DNA from: an uncultured Clostridia bacterium
GTDB taxonomy: Bacteria > Bacillota > Clostridia > Oscillospirales > Butyricicoccaceae
Direction: 5' to 3'
DNA length: 11,277 nt
NCBI GenBank assembly: GCA_947856675.1
Contig: CANUCM010000107.1
Location: forward strand, 1-11,277
Shown here: piece after piece, positions 1 through 6,871 of the stretch
How the letters are laid out: each line of letters opens with the position of its first letter
How positions within the stretch are numbered: the stretch's first letter is position 1
The notes under the pieces: generated by a model
Seen by the model: only the letters and a program-made list of their open reading frames with translations
Told to the model about the DNA's origin: nothing
Databases searched by the model: none
Made by a program: the position numbers and the translations under genes

Positions 1-1211
1 GCCTTTTCGGACAGCGCGGCGCGCTGCCGCACGCCGAAGCGGTGCTGCTCGTCGATGACGAGCAGGGCGGGGGCGTGAAAGCGCACATCGGGCTCAAGCA
101 GCGCGTGTGTGCCGCACAGCAGGTCAATTTCGCCGCATTCCAGCGCATGCAGCAGCGCGCTGCGCTGCTTTTTGCCCATGCCGGAGGTGAGCAGGGCGGT
201 GCGCACGCCGAAGGGGGCGAGCAGCTCGGTAAAGGTGTTCAGGTGCTGGCGGGCGAGCAGCTCGGTGGGCGCCATGACGGCGGCCTGCGCGCCGTTTTGC
301 GCGGCGAGCCAGACACAGGCGGCGGCGACCAGCGTTTTGCCCGAGCCGACGTCGCCCTGGACAAGGCGGTGCATGCGCGTGCCGCCCGTCATGCCGGCAA
401 AGCACTCGGCAATGCAGCGGCGCTGGGCCGCGGTCGGCGAAAAGGGCAGCGCCGAAAAAAAGCTTTCCGCGTCGCGCGGCGCGAGCAAAACCGAAGCCGG
501 GCGCTGTGCGCGCTGTTTCATGCACAGCGAAGCCAGTGAAAAGATAAAAAACTCCTCAAAAATCAGGCGTCTGCGCGCCTGGGCGGCTTCGTCCGCGCTG
601 CGGGGGAAGTGGATGGCGCGGTAGGCCTCGCCGAGGGGCATCAGCCCGGCGGAAGCGGCGGGGGGCAGCGGATCTTCAAAGCGGTTGTCCGCGGCCAGCA
701 GCGCGGCGCGCACCCCCTGCGTTATCATATTGCGGGTGACCCCTTCGGCCAGCGGGTACACGGGCACGATGCGGCCGGCGCTGCCGTCGGCCTGCCCGGC
801 CGGCTCAAACTCGGGGTTTGTCATGCGCCGGCCCCGGCCGTCGGCTTCCGCACGGCCGAAAAAGATGTATTCCCGGCCGGGTATCAGCTGGGTGCGCACA
901 TAGGGGCGGTTGAAAAACACCAGCTCCAGCGTCCCGGTGTCGTCAAAGGCGCGGGCTTTGGACACGTTCAGGCCGCCGTGCAGGCGGGCGGTGTGGGGCT
1001 GGGTACCGGCAATGGCGCGGACGCAGCAGCGCTGCCCGTCGGGCGCGCCCGCCACGGTGTAAATACATGAGCGGTCCTCGTAATCGCGGGGAAAGTAGGT
1101 CAGAAAATCGCGCAGCGTAAAAAGCGACAGCTTTTCAAGCTGCCGCGCGCGTTTGTCGCCGACGCCGCGCAGGGCGCGCACGCCGGAATCGAGGGTCAAA
1201 GGCTCAGACAT
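1..1211 (-). CDS. recG: ATP-dependent DNA helicase RecG, N-terminal 403 codons (cut by left edge)
   Basis: RecG is a superfamily 2 helicase that remodels stalled replication forks and Holliday junctions in the cytoplasm. Read on the minus strand from the ATG at 1211, an open frame of 403 codons runs off the left edge; full RecG proteins are near 680 residues, so about 60 percent is present. Residues 11-45 hold the N-terminal wedge region (LRGVGDKRA, then FPRDYEDRS), followed by an OB-fold stretch around 60-120. The helicase core starts near 245: Walker A GDVGSGKT at 286-293, motif Ia APTELLARQH at 314-323, GTHALL at 367-372, and the DEAH-box equivalent DEQHRFG at 387-393. The start codon overlaps the end of lexA by 8 nt and has no good ribosome binding site, so translation is probably coupled to lexA. 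I see no frameshift. Identity is firm; the C-terminal helicase half lies outside the window. Confidence 0.97.
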   Translation of the reverse strand, partial: MSEPLTLDSGVRALRGVGDKRARQLEKLSLFTLRDFLTYFPRDYEDRSCIYTVAGAPDGQRCCVRAIAGTQPHTARLHGGLNVSKARAFDDTGTLELVFFNRPYVRTQLIPGREYIFFGRAEADGRGRRMTNPEFEPAGQADGSAGRIVPVYPLAEGVTRNMITQGVRAALLAADNRFEDPLPPAASAGLMPLGEAYRAIHFPRSADEAAQARRRLIFEEFFIFSLASLCMKQRAQRPASVLLAPRDAESFFSALPFSPTAAQRRCIAECFAGMTGGTRMHRLVQGDVGSGKTLVAAACVWLAAQNGAQAAVMAPTELLARQHLNTFTELLAPFGVRTALLTSGMGKKQRSALLHALECGEIDLLCGTHALLEPDVRFHAPALLVIDEQHRFGVRQRAALSEK

Positions 1212-1794
1212 GGGGACGGTACAGCGCGACGACCAGGCCCAAAATGGCGCATCCGTCGCCGTCGATGGGATCATAGGCGGGGTTTTCCGGCAGCAGCAGG
1301 ACGCGGCGGCCCTTGAGCGAAAGGCGCTTGACGGTGGCTTCGTCGTCGAGCAGCGCCACAACGATGTCGCCCGAGCGGGCGTCAGGCTGGCGGCGGACAA
1401 TGACGATATCGCCGGACAAAATGCCCGCGCCCGTCATGGAATCGCCTCGCACGCGCAGGGCAAACAGTTCACCGGAAGCCGATCCCTCATAGGGAATATA
1501 GCCCTCAACCTCCTGCTGCGCAAGGATGGGAAGGCCGGCCGTGACCGTGCCCAGCAGCGGGATGCTGCGAAAGCCGGGCCGGCTGCCTTTGAGGGAAATG
1601 GCGCGGGTTTTCCGGTCGCTCTTTTCAAGAAAACCCCCTTCTTTCAGCACTTTCAGGTGCGCGTGCACCGTGGAGGGCGAGCGCAGGCCGACTGCCTGGC
1701 AGATTTCACGGATGGAAGGGGGGTAGCCGTTCTGCTCGGTAAACTCATTGAGGTATTTCAGGATTTCCAGCCGTTTCGGGCTCAGCTTTTTCAT
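1204..1794 (-). CDS. lexA: LexA, SOS-response transcriptional repressor (serine self-protease)
   Basis: LexA represses DNA-damage genes and cleaves itself when stimulated by RecA filaments. The 196-residue product has the full family layout. An N-terminal winged helix lies at about 1-65 (SIREICQAVGLRSPSTVHAH at 27-46 is the recognition region). The cleavage site is Ala86-Gly87 in TVTAGLP, and the S24 catalytic dyad is Ser119 in RGDSM and Lys156 in ATVKRL. Two ATGs lie side by side at 1797 and 1794; AGGAGG at 1801-1806 is 3 nt from the first and 6 nt from the second, so the second is preferred, giving MKKLSPKRLEIL. The frame stays open far upstream, but that part crosses the promoter and the previous terminator. 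The TGA overlaps the recG start. A LexA-box-like palindrome in its promoter suggests autoregulation. All catalytic residues are intact. Confidence 0.98.
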   Translation of the reverse strand: MKKLSPKRLEILKYLNEFTEQNGYPPSIREICQAVGLRSPSTVHAHLKVLKEGGFLEKSDRKTRAISLKGSRPGFRSIPLLGTVTAGLPILAQQEVEGYIPYEGSASGELFALRVRGDSMTGAGILSGDIVIVRRQPDARSGDIVVALLDDEATVKRLSLKGRRVLLLPENPAYDPIDGDGCAILGLVVALYRPHV

Positions 1795-1800
1795 CATAGA

Positions 1801-1806
1801 CCTCCT
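1801..1806 (-). promoter_or_regulatory. lexA ribosome binding site
   Basis: AGGAGG on the minus strand. It lies 6 nt before the ATG at 1794 but only 3 nt before the adjacent ATG at 1797, which favours the inner start. Confidence 0.85.
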
Positions 1807-1829
1807 GCGTACAGTGCACTGATATCCAC

Positions 1830-1858
1830 AGTATAGCACATCGGTTTTGAAAAAGCAA
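1830..1858 (-). promoter_or_regulatory. lexA-recG promoter
   Basis: On the minus strand there is a TTGCTT -35 (1853-1858), a 17-nt spacer and a TATACT -10 (1830-1835) preceded by TGC, an extended -10. Transcription should start near 1823, giving a leader of about 30 nt. The -35 overlaps the LexA-like palindrome at 1856-1869, so a bound repressor would block polymerase. Confidence 0.75.
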
Positions 1859-1869
1859 ACATGCGTTTG
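1856..1869. promoter_or_regulatory. Putative LexA operator (SOS box)
   Basis: CAAACATGCGTTTG consists of perfect inverted half-sites CAAAC/GTTTG around a 4-nt centre. The known Gram-positive LexA box is CGAACATATGTTCG, with core GAAC-N4-GTTC. Spacing and symmetry match, but the outer core base is changed symmetrically (A/T for G/C). It covers the first three bases of the lexA -35. The position supports autoregulation; LexA binding itself is inferred. Confidence 0.65.
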
Positions 1870-1904
1870 AAAAAAATAATACTTTTTGTAGAAAAACAGA
1901 AAAA

Positions 1905-1933
1905 AATAAAAAAACCGGCCCGAAGGCCGGTTT
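1905..1933 (-). terminator. Rho-independent terminator of the proBA operon
   Basis: On the minus strand, seven nt past the stop of the WG-repeat gene, AAACCGGCC-TTCG-GGCCGGTTT forms a 9-bp stem with a stable UUCG tetraloop, followed by a T-rich run. It separates the proBA unit from the lexA promoter. Confidence 0.93.
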
Positions 1934-1939
1934 GCCGGT

Positions 1940-3553
1940 TTAAAACCAGAAGGTGATTTCGCCGCTTTGGCGCATGTCATAGCCGATGGTGCGGCCGGTG
2001 CGGTAGGTCAGGGTACCGGCGCCGGAGCGGGCGGAGTAGCCGGAAAAGCCGAAGTCGTCCAGCTGGCCCTGGAGCTGCAGCTGCAAAGCGTCGACGAAAG
2101 ACCACACTGCGGCGCCCAGCTCGTCGTCGGCGCACAGGTACTGCATGATTTCGAGCGCGGCGTTTTGAATGGCGGCACCCGAGGGGCCGTCCTGCAGGCT
2201 GTGGCGCCAGGCGTGGATGGACAGGCCGAAGCGGTCCCCGTCGTGCAGCACGGAAAGGCAGGCGGTGCCCTGCGCGTCATACAGCACGCCGTCGCGGTCG
2301 AGCGAAAGGCCGAACGCCGGGCGCAGGATGTCGTTGAGGGCGGACAGGTGCTGGGAAAAGCTGCGGCCGGCGTCAAAGAGTCCGGCGGTGCCGTACACGC
2401 CGGTGCCGTACAGGCCGGCGGGAAGCTCGCCGGTTTCCATTTCCACGACGGAGTAAAGGCAGGAAACCTGCCCGGCCTGGTTGCCGTCAAACAGGCGCTG
2501 CGCGTCGGCCAGGCAGGCAAAACGGCGGTACTCGGGGGGCTTTTCCCAGGGGGCGGCGCCTTCGTAGGGGGCGGCGGTATCGAGGGCAATGCGGCTTTGC
2601 TGTGCGTCCCAGGTGACGGAAATGTCCAAAAGCGCCACTAAATCGCGCAGGCGGAAAAAGTTGCTGCCTTCGATTTCGTAGGCGCACAGGGCCATTTCAC
2701 GGCCGTCCCACAGCACGCTGGCGGGGGTAAACACGGCGAGGCGGCTGTCGCGCGGGCGAAGGGACAGCTCGCCCCCGACGGGGGTGTACCCGCCGCCGCT
2801 TTCGACCGTAATGACGCGCGCCTGCGCATCCCAGTCAACGGAAAAGCCCTTGTCAAGGCCGGAGAGGAGCATGGCGCAGTCGCGCAGGCGGATGTAATTG
2901 TTTCCGCCGATTTCATACGCTTCGAGCGTGACGGGCCGGCCGTCTGCCAGAAGGTGCGCGTCGGAGGGGAAAGCATACAGCAGGCCGCTGTCCTGAAACG
3001 CCGCGGCGCACTGGCGCGCGTAGTCCAGCGACAGGAGCATGCGCGATGTCCCGGCCTGCACCCAGGCGCCCACCTCGTCAAAATCGCGGGCGTAGAGGTA
3101 GGTGGGCGGGATGACTTCAAAGCCGCGCGTGTCGATATAGCCCCACAGCCCGTCGCGCATGACGCGGGCAAAGCCGTGGCAAAAAGCGGCGGCGTACTGG
3201 TAGCGCGGGGCGATGGCGACGTGGCCGTTTTCATCGGTGTAGCCGTACAGGCCCGTGTGAAGGTCGTATGTCACGGCCAGGCCGCCGCTGTACAGCGGCG
3301 GGGTTTCGGGCGTTTCGGGCAGCTGAACGGGCAGTTCTTCGGGGGAAGAATAAACGGGGTCGACGCACAAAGCGCCCGTCTGATCCACGGCGCCCCAGCG
3401 GCCGTCCGTGCGTACGGCGGCGCGGCCGTTTGCAAAGCTGCCGGTGTACTGGTAGGGGGCGGGATCGCTCATGAGAAACAGGGCGCTGCACGGAAGGGAA
3501 AGGCAGAGCAGGGCGCACAGGGCGCACAGCGCCGTTTTGCGTACAAAAAGCAT
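1940..3553 (-). CDS. Secreted WG-repeat protein with two copper-amine-oxidase-like stalk repeats
   Basis: The function is unknown; the domains point to an extracellular or wall-associated protein. The 537-residue product starts with a signal peptide (Lys6, hydrophobic 8-27, PCSA near 21-24). Three WG (KWG-type) repeats follow at about 38-73, 87-118 and 120-158, with the cores GRWGAVDQTG, GLYGYTDENG and GLWGYIDTRG. Next are two stalk-like repeats at about 205-255 (AYEIGGNNYIRLRD, then VDWDAQARVITV) and 282-327 (AYEIEGSNFFRLRD, then VTWDAQQSRIAL). Residues 335-537 form a C-terminal region I do not recognise. No LPXTG, SLH or transmembrane anchor is visible. The start has GGGAGGT 7 nt upstream. 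The gene lies 30 nt behind proA with no room for a clear promoter and ends at a strong terminator, so it is probably the third gene of the proBA operon. Domain calls are fairly sure; the role is open. Confidence 0.88.
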   Translation of the reverse strand: MLFVRKTALCALCALLCLSLPCSALFLMSDPAPYQYTGSFANGRAAVRTDGRWGAVDQTGALCVDPVYSSPEELPVQLPETPETPPLYSGGLAVTYDLHTGLYGYTDENGHVAIAPRYQYAAAFCHGFARVMRDGLWGYIDTRGFEVIPPTYLYARDFDEVGAWVQAGTSRMLLSLDYARQCAAAFQDSGLLYAFPSDAHLLADGRPVTLEAYEIGGNNYIRLRDCAMLLSGLDKGFSVDWDAQARVITVESGGGYTPVGGELSLRPRDSRLAVFTPASVLWDGREMALCAYEIEGSNFFRLRDLVALLDISVTWDAQQSRIALDTAAPYEGAAPWEKPPEYRRFACLADAQRLFDGNQAGQVSCLYSVVEMETGELPAGLYGTGVYGTAGLFDAGRSFSQHLSALNDILRPAFGLSLDRDGVLYDAQGTACLSVLHDGDRFGLSIHAWRHSLQDGPSGAAIQNAALEIMQYLCADDELGAAVWSFVDALQLQLQGQLDDFGFSGYSARSGAGTLTYRTGRTIGYDMRQSGEITFWF

Positions 3554-3583
3554 AAAAAGAACCTCCCTGCGCGCGGCGGGACG

Positions 3584-4828
3584 TTATCGGGTTTGTCCGC
3601 TGCCGCGCACGACGTACTTGTACGAGCACAGCTCGCGCAGGCCCATGGGGCCGCGGGCGTGCAGTTTCTGGGTGGAAATGCCGATTTCGGCGCCCATGCC
3701 GAACTCTTCGCCGTCGGTAAAGCGGGTGGAGGCGTTGTGGTACACGGCGGCGCAGTCGACGGTGCGCAGAAAGCGTTCGGCGGCCTGCGCGTCTTCGGTC
3801 ACGATGCATTCGCTGTGGCCGGTGGAAAAGCGCTCGATGTGGGCCAGGGCCTCGTCCATGCCGTCGACGACGCGCACGGCGAGGATATAGTCGAGAAACT
3901 CGCGGGCCCAGTCGTCTTCGCAGGCGGGAACGGCCTGCGGAACGAGGGCGCAGGTCTGCTCGCAGCCGCGCAGGGTGACGCCCTTTTCGCGCAGGGCGCG
4001 GGCGGCGAGGGGCAGGAAAACCGGCGCGATGGCGCGGTCGACCAGCATGGTTTCGGCGGCGTTGCACACGGAAACACGCTGGGCTTTGGCGTTGACGATA
4101 ATGCGGCAGGCCATGTCGGGGTCGGCTTTTTCGTGCACATACACATGGCAGTTGCCCGTGCCCGTTTCGATGACGGGCACCGCGGCGTTTTTGACGACGG
4201 CGGCAATCAGCCCTGCGCCGCCGCGGGGGATGAGCACGTCGATAAAGCCGCGCAGGCGCATCATTTCGGCGGCCGTTTCGCGGCGGGTGTCGTGCAGCAG
4301 GGTGATGCAGCTTTCGGGCAGGCCGGCCGACTGCACGGCACCGCGCATGACGCGTTCCAGCTCGATGTTGGTGCCGATGGTTTCGCTGCCGCCGCGGAGA
4401 AACGCGGCGCAGCCGGCCTTGAGGCACAGCACGGCGGCGTCGACGGTGACGTTGGGGCGCGACTCGTAAATAATGCCGACGACGCCCAGGGGCACGCGCA
4501 CTTTATCGATGCACAGGCCGTTTTCCAGTGTGCGGCGTTCCATCCGTTCGCCCACGGGATCGGGCAGGGCCTCGACTTTCAGCACGGCGTCCGCAATGGC
4601 GCTTAGGCGCTGCGGCGTCAGGGAAAGGCGGTCGAGCATGGCCCGGGGCATGCCGCCGGCCGCGGCTTGTTCGCAATCGCGGGCGTTGGCGGCCAGGATG
4701 TCCTGCGCATGTGTGCGCAGCGCTTCGGATATGGCGCGCAGGGCGCGGTTTTTCTGCCCGGTGCCGGCGCCGGCCAGGGTGCGGGCGGCCTGCCGGGCGC
4801 GGGCGCCCAGCGCTTCGAGCTCAGTCAT
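3584..4828 (-). CDS. proA: Glutamate-5-semialdehyde dehydrogenase (gamma-glutamyl phosphate reductase) ProA
   Basis: ProA reduces gamma-glutamyl phosphate to glutamate-5-semialdehyde with NADPH, the second step of proline synthesis in the cytoplasm. The 414-residue length is normal for the family. The aldehyde-dehydrogenase fold is recognisable throughout: GVVGIIYESRPNVTVDA at 115-131, LRGGSE at 144-149, IPRGGAGLI at 200-208, IETGTGNCHVYV at 220-231, the catalytic Cys255 in RVSVCNAAET, and the family signature FGMGAEIGISTQ with HARGPMGL at 376-397. The ATG at 4828 has GGAGGT 7 nt upstream, at 4836-4841. The frame stays open further upstream, but that part runs antisense-free through proB in another frame and is not family-like. 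It overlaps the end of proB by 8 nt (ATGACTGA), so the two are translationally coupled. No key residue is missing. Confidence 0.98.
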   Translation of the reverse strand: MTELEALGARARQAARTLAGAGTGQKNRALRAISEALRTHAQDILAANARDCEQAAAGGMPRAMLDRLSLTPQRLSAIADAVLKVEALPDPVGERMERRTLENGLCIDKVRVPLGVVGIIYESRPNVTVDAAVLCLKAGCAAFLRGGSETIGTNIELERVMRGAVQSAGLPESCITLLHDTRRETAAEMMRLRGFIDVLIPRGGAGLIAAVVKNAAVPVIETGTGNCHVYVHEKADPDMACRIIVNAKAQRVSVCNAAETMLVDRAIAPVFLPLAARALREKGVTLRGCEQTCALVPQAVPACEDDWAREFLDYILAVRVVDGMDEALAHIERFSTGHSECIVTEDAQAAERFLRTVDCAAVYHNASTRFTDGEEFGMGAEIGISTQKLHARGPMGLRELCSYKYVVRGSGQTR

Positions 4829-5615
4829 AAAGGTCACCTCCGAAAGTTGTGCCGACCTGCCGGCCTTCGAGCAGGCTGTACAGGGTTTCGAGCTTGGAGC
4901 CGTTGACAATGGCCATGACGCAGCCGCAGCCAAGGGCGATTTTTGCGGCGGAGATTTTTGTCGCCATGCCGCCCGTGCCGCGGCTGGAGCCGGCGCCGCC
5001 GGCAATGCTTTCAATGTACGGCGTGATGGCCGGCACGTGCGGAATGAGCGGCGCGCCGGGGCATTCGGCGGGGTTTTTTTCGTACAGACCGTCGATGTCG
5101 CTCAGAAGCACCAGCGCGTCGGCGCCGGTCAGCGAGGCGACAATGGCCGAAAGCGTGTCGTTGTCGCCAAACTCGATTTCCTCGGTGGACACCGTGTCGT
5201 TTTCGTTGACAACGGGAATGGCGCCCATGCGCAGCAGCGATTCAAAGGTATTCTGCACGTTTTGCTTGCGCAGGGGGTCTTCGACGACGTCGCGCGTCAG
5301 GAGGATCTGGGCGACTTTGTGGTGGTATTCGCTGAAGTGCTTGTCATACAGGTACATCAGCTCGCACTGGCCCACCGCGGCGGCGGCCTGTTTTTCGGGC
5401 ATGGAGCGGGCGCGGGCTTTCAAACCCAGCTTGGCGGTGCCAACGGCGATGGAGCCGGAGGAAACCAGAATCACATCGCGGCCGCTGTTTTTTATGTCGG
5501 CCAGAATGCGGCACAGCTGCTCGATCTGGCGGATGTTGATAAGCCCGGTTTCGTAGGTCAGGGAAGAGGAGCCCACCTTGAAAACGATGCGCCGGGCGTT
5601 TTGAAAGCTGTTCAC
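4821..5615 (-). CDS. proB: Glutamate 5-kinase ProB, short form without PUA domain
   Basis: ProB phosphorylates the gamma-carboxyl of glutamate, the first and usually feedback-controlled step of proline synthesis. The 264 residues cover one amino-acid-kinase domain: FKVGSSSLT at 12-20, LVSSGSIAVG at 50-59, VVNENDTVS at 136-144, FGDNDTLSA at 149-157, LLSDIDGLY at 170-178 and GTGGMATK at 213-220. Enterobacterial ProB has about 100 further residues forming a C-terminal PUA domain; that part is absent here. Short ProB proteins are known in several Firmicutes, so this is not a truncation. The start is GTG at 5615 with GGGAGG 9 nt upstream (5625-5630); I see no better in-frame ATG. It is the first gene of proB-proA and sits behind a near-consensus promoter with a leader of about 30 nt, too short for a proline T-box. 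Confidence 0.97.
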   Translation of the reverse strand: MNSFQNARRIVFKVGSSSLTYETGLINIRQIEQLCRILADIKNSGRDVILVSSGSIAVGTAKLGLKARARSMPEKQAAAAVGQCELMYLYDKHFSEYHHKVAQILLTRDVVEDPLRKQNVQNTFESLLRMGAIPVVNENDTVSTEEIEFGDNDTLSAIVASLTGADALVLLSDIDGLYEKNPAECPGAPLIPHVPAITPYIESIAGGAGSSRGTGGMATKISAAKIALGCGCVMAIVNGSKLETLYSLLEGRQVGTTFGGDLYD

Positions 5616-5650
5616 GAAAAAAGGCCTCCCTCAAAGACGTCTGCCGGCAT

Positions 5651-5679
5651 ACTATACCATAAAAGCTGCATTTTGGCAA
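5651..5679 (-). promoter_or_regulatory. Promoter of the proB-proA operon
   Basis: On the minus strand TTGCCA (5674-5679, five of six bases of the -35 consensus) stands 17 nt from TATAGT (5651-5656, five of six of the -10). The expected start near 5644 gives a leader of about 30 nt with no room for a riboswitch or T-box. Confidence 0.85.
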
Positions 5680-5729
5680 GGTTTGAGGACTTTTGCCGCG
5701 GGAAACGCGCTGAAAAGTGATGCATCTGC

Positions 5730-5762
5730 AAAAAAAAGAAAGCGCCGCGTGTGCGGCGCTTT
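5730..5762 (-). terminator. Rho-independent terminator after the M42 peptidase gene
   Basis: On the minus strand AAAGCGCCGC-ACAC-GCGGCGCTTT gives a 10-bp stem with a 4-nt loop, followed by CTTTTTTTT. It begins 12 nt past the TAG/TA-type stop region of the peptidase gene and closes that single-gene unit before the proBA promoter. Confidence 0.93.
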
Positions 5763-5774
5763 GGCGTGGGCATG

Positions 5775-6800
5775 CTATGCGATATAGGCGCGGAGCAGGG
5801 CCAGGGTGTTGCACAGCCCGTCGACGTGGGTGCGCTCGTAGCCGTGGGAAGCGTAAACGCCCGGGCCGATGAGCGCATGGCGGACATCGTAGCCGGCGCG
5901 CAGGGCGACGGTGGCGTCCGAAGCGTAATAGTTGTACACATCGACGGCGTAGTCGACGCCGGCTTTGCGGGCGGCCTCGATAAGGGCGGAGGTCATGGCG
6001 TGGTTGTACGGGCCGGAGGAGTCCTTGGCGCAGATGGAAACCTGCTTTTCGGTGCAGGTGACGTTTTCTCCGACACAGCCCATGTCGACGGCCAGGCATT
6101 CGACGACGTCCTCGGGGATGCCGCAGGCGGCACCGTGGCCGATTTCCTCAAACACGGTAAAGTTGAGGTACACGCTGCGCGGCAGGGCGATGCCTTCTTC
6201 CTTGACGGCTTTGGCGTAGGCCAGAAGGACGGAAGCGGAGGCCTTGTCGTCCAAAAAGCGGCTCTTGATGTAGCCCGAGGGGGTTATCATAAAGCGCGGG
6301 CAGACGGCGATAAAGTCGCCGGGCATGATGCCGAGCCTGCGCACATCTTCTTCGGAATGCACGTCCTCATCGATGACGACTTCGAGGTTGTCCTCAAAGC
6401 TGCGCGGGTCGTTGGCGTGGCCGTTGACGTGAATGGATGCGTTGGGGATCTGGATGGTACCGTCGTAGACGCCGCTGAAGCGGGTAAAGATCTTGACGGT
6501 TTCGGTTTCGGTGTTGTTGGGGTTGAGCCCGCCGATTTTGCTCAGGGCGAGGCGTCCGTCGGGCTTGATGTAGTTGACGACAGCGCCGAGGGTGTCGACG
6601 TGGGCAAAGAGCATGATGGGGTTGCCTTCTCCGCCGAGGTGCACGGTCACGCCGCCCTTGTTGAGCTGCCTGGGCTGGTAACCCATGGCGGACAGTTCGC
6701 CCAAGAGGTAGGTCTGCGCCGCTTCGGTGTAGCCTGAGGGGCTGTCAATGGAAATGATGTTTTTGAGCTGAGTCAGCATGTAATCGCGCAGGTTTTGCAT
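5775..6800 (-). CDS. M42-like zinc aminopeptidase, close to the NAGGN-associated peptidase subfamily
   Basis: This is a predicted cytoplasmic di-zinc exopeptidase of the M42 (MH clan) type, 341 residues, removing N-terminal residues from peptides or modified dipeptides. Visible metal and catalytic motifs are AHVDTLG (His67, Asp69), FLDDKAS (Asp184/185), VFEEIGHGA (Glu218/219), AVDMG (Asp239) and YASHGYERTH (His319 or His325). The combination LDDKA, DSSGPYN at 260-266, YYASDA at 291-296 and SHGYERTH recalls the M42 subfamily described beside N-acetylglutaminylglutamine amide (NAGGN) osmolyte genes, though no such genes are in this window. That match is from memory and not computed. The ATG at 6800 has AAGGAGGAG just upstream (core 6810-6815); the longer open frame crosses promoter and terminator and is rejected. 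It is a single-gene unit with its own promoter and terminator. Family is sure, substrate unknown. Confidence 0.9.
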   Translation of the reverse strand: MQNLRDYMLTQLKNIISIDSPSGYTEAAQTYLLGELSAMGYQPRQLNKGGVTVHLGGEGNPIMLFAHVDTLGAVVNYIKPDGRLALSKIGGLNPNNTETETVKIFTRFSGVYDGTIQIPNASIHVNGHANDPRSFEDNLEVVIDEDVHSEEDVRRLGIMPGDFIAVCPRFMITPSGYIKSRFLDDKASASVLLAYAKAVKEEGIALPRSVYLNFTVFEEIGHGAACGIPEDVVECLAVDMGCVGENVTCTEKQVSICAKDSSGPYNHAMTSALIEAARKAGVDYAVDVYNYYASDATVALRAGYDVRHALIGPGVYASHGYERTHVDGLCNTLALLRAYIA

Positions 6801-6823
6801 AAAAAAACTCCTCCTTATACTGG

Positions 6824-6840
6824 GCGCCGGGAACCGGCGC
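6824..6840 (-). promoter_or_regulatory. Hairpin in the peptidase leader
   Basis: GCGCCGG-TTC-CCGGCGC on the minus strand is a perfect 7-bp stem with a 3-nt loop, ending 8 nt before the AGGAGG core of the peptidase gene. No T run follows, so it is not a terminator. It could affect ribosome access or mRNA stability; that is inference. Confidence 0.5.
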
Positions 6841-6871
6841 GGGACTGGCCGGGCATGTCCCGACGCATACC

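Noticed and set aside
1795..1980. A longer LexA with 62 extra N-terminal residues
   Set aside because: The extension would run through the lexA promoter, the palindrome and the upstream terminator, and its Phe/Lys-rich sequence is unlike LexA. The AGGAGG site supports the inner ATG.
2385..2425. Short direct repeat with ccggtgccgtaca-like units
   Set aside because: It encodes the repetitive GLYGTGVYGTAG stretch of the WG-repeat protein and is explained by the coding sequence; too short for a mobile or CRISPR repeat.
2954..4606. A 550-codon plus-strand open frame antisense to proA and the WG-repeat gene
   Set aside because: It is low-complexity in Gly, Ala, His and Val, has no ribosome binding site, and is explained as the opposite-strand reading of GC-rich coding sequence. 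proA and its neighbour are clear on the other strand.
4829..5014. A 62-residue N-terminal extension of ProA
   Set aside because: It lies entirely within proB in another frame, has no family resemblance, and the ATG at 4828 has its own ribosome binding site and gives the usual ProA length.
4821..5615. ProB read as a truncated gene
   Set aside because: The missing part is the PUA domain, which is also absent in other Firmicutes ProB proteins. The kinase domain is complete and the stop is integrated into the proA overlap, so it is a natural short form.
4473..5720. A 415-codon plus-strand open frame antisense to proB and proA
   Set aside because: It crosses both genes and the proBA promoter, and its composition is typical of antisense GC-rich sequence.
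5616..5774. A proline T-box riboswitch before proBA
   Set aside because: The promoter lies so close to proB that the leader is only about 30 nt, with no room for T-box stems and no T-box core sequence.
5775..6800. A complete NAGGN osmoprotectant cluster
   Set aside because: Only the peptidase-like member is present; the synthetase and acetyltransferase genes are not in the window.
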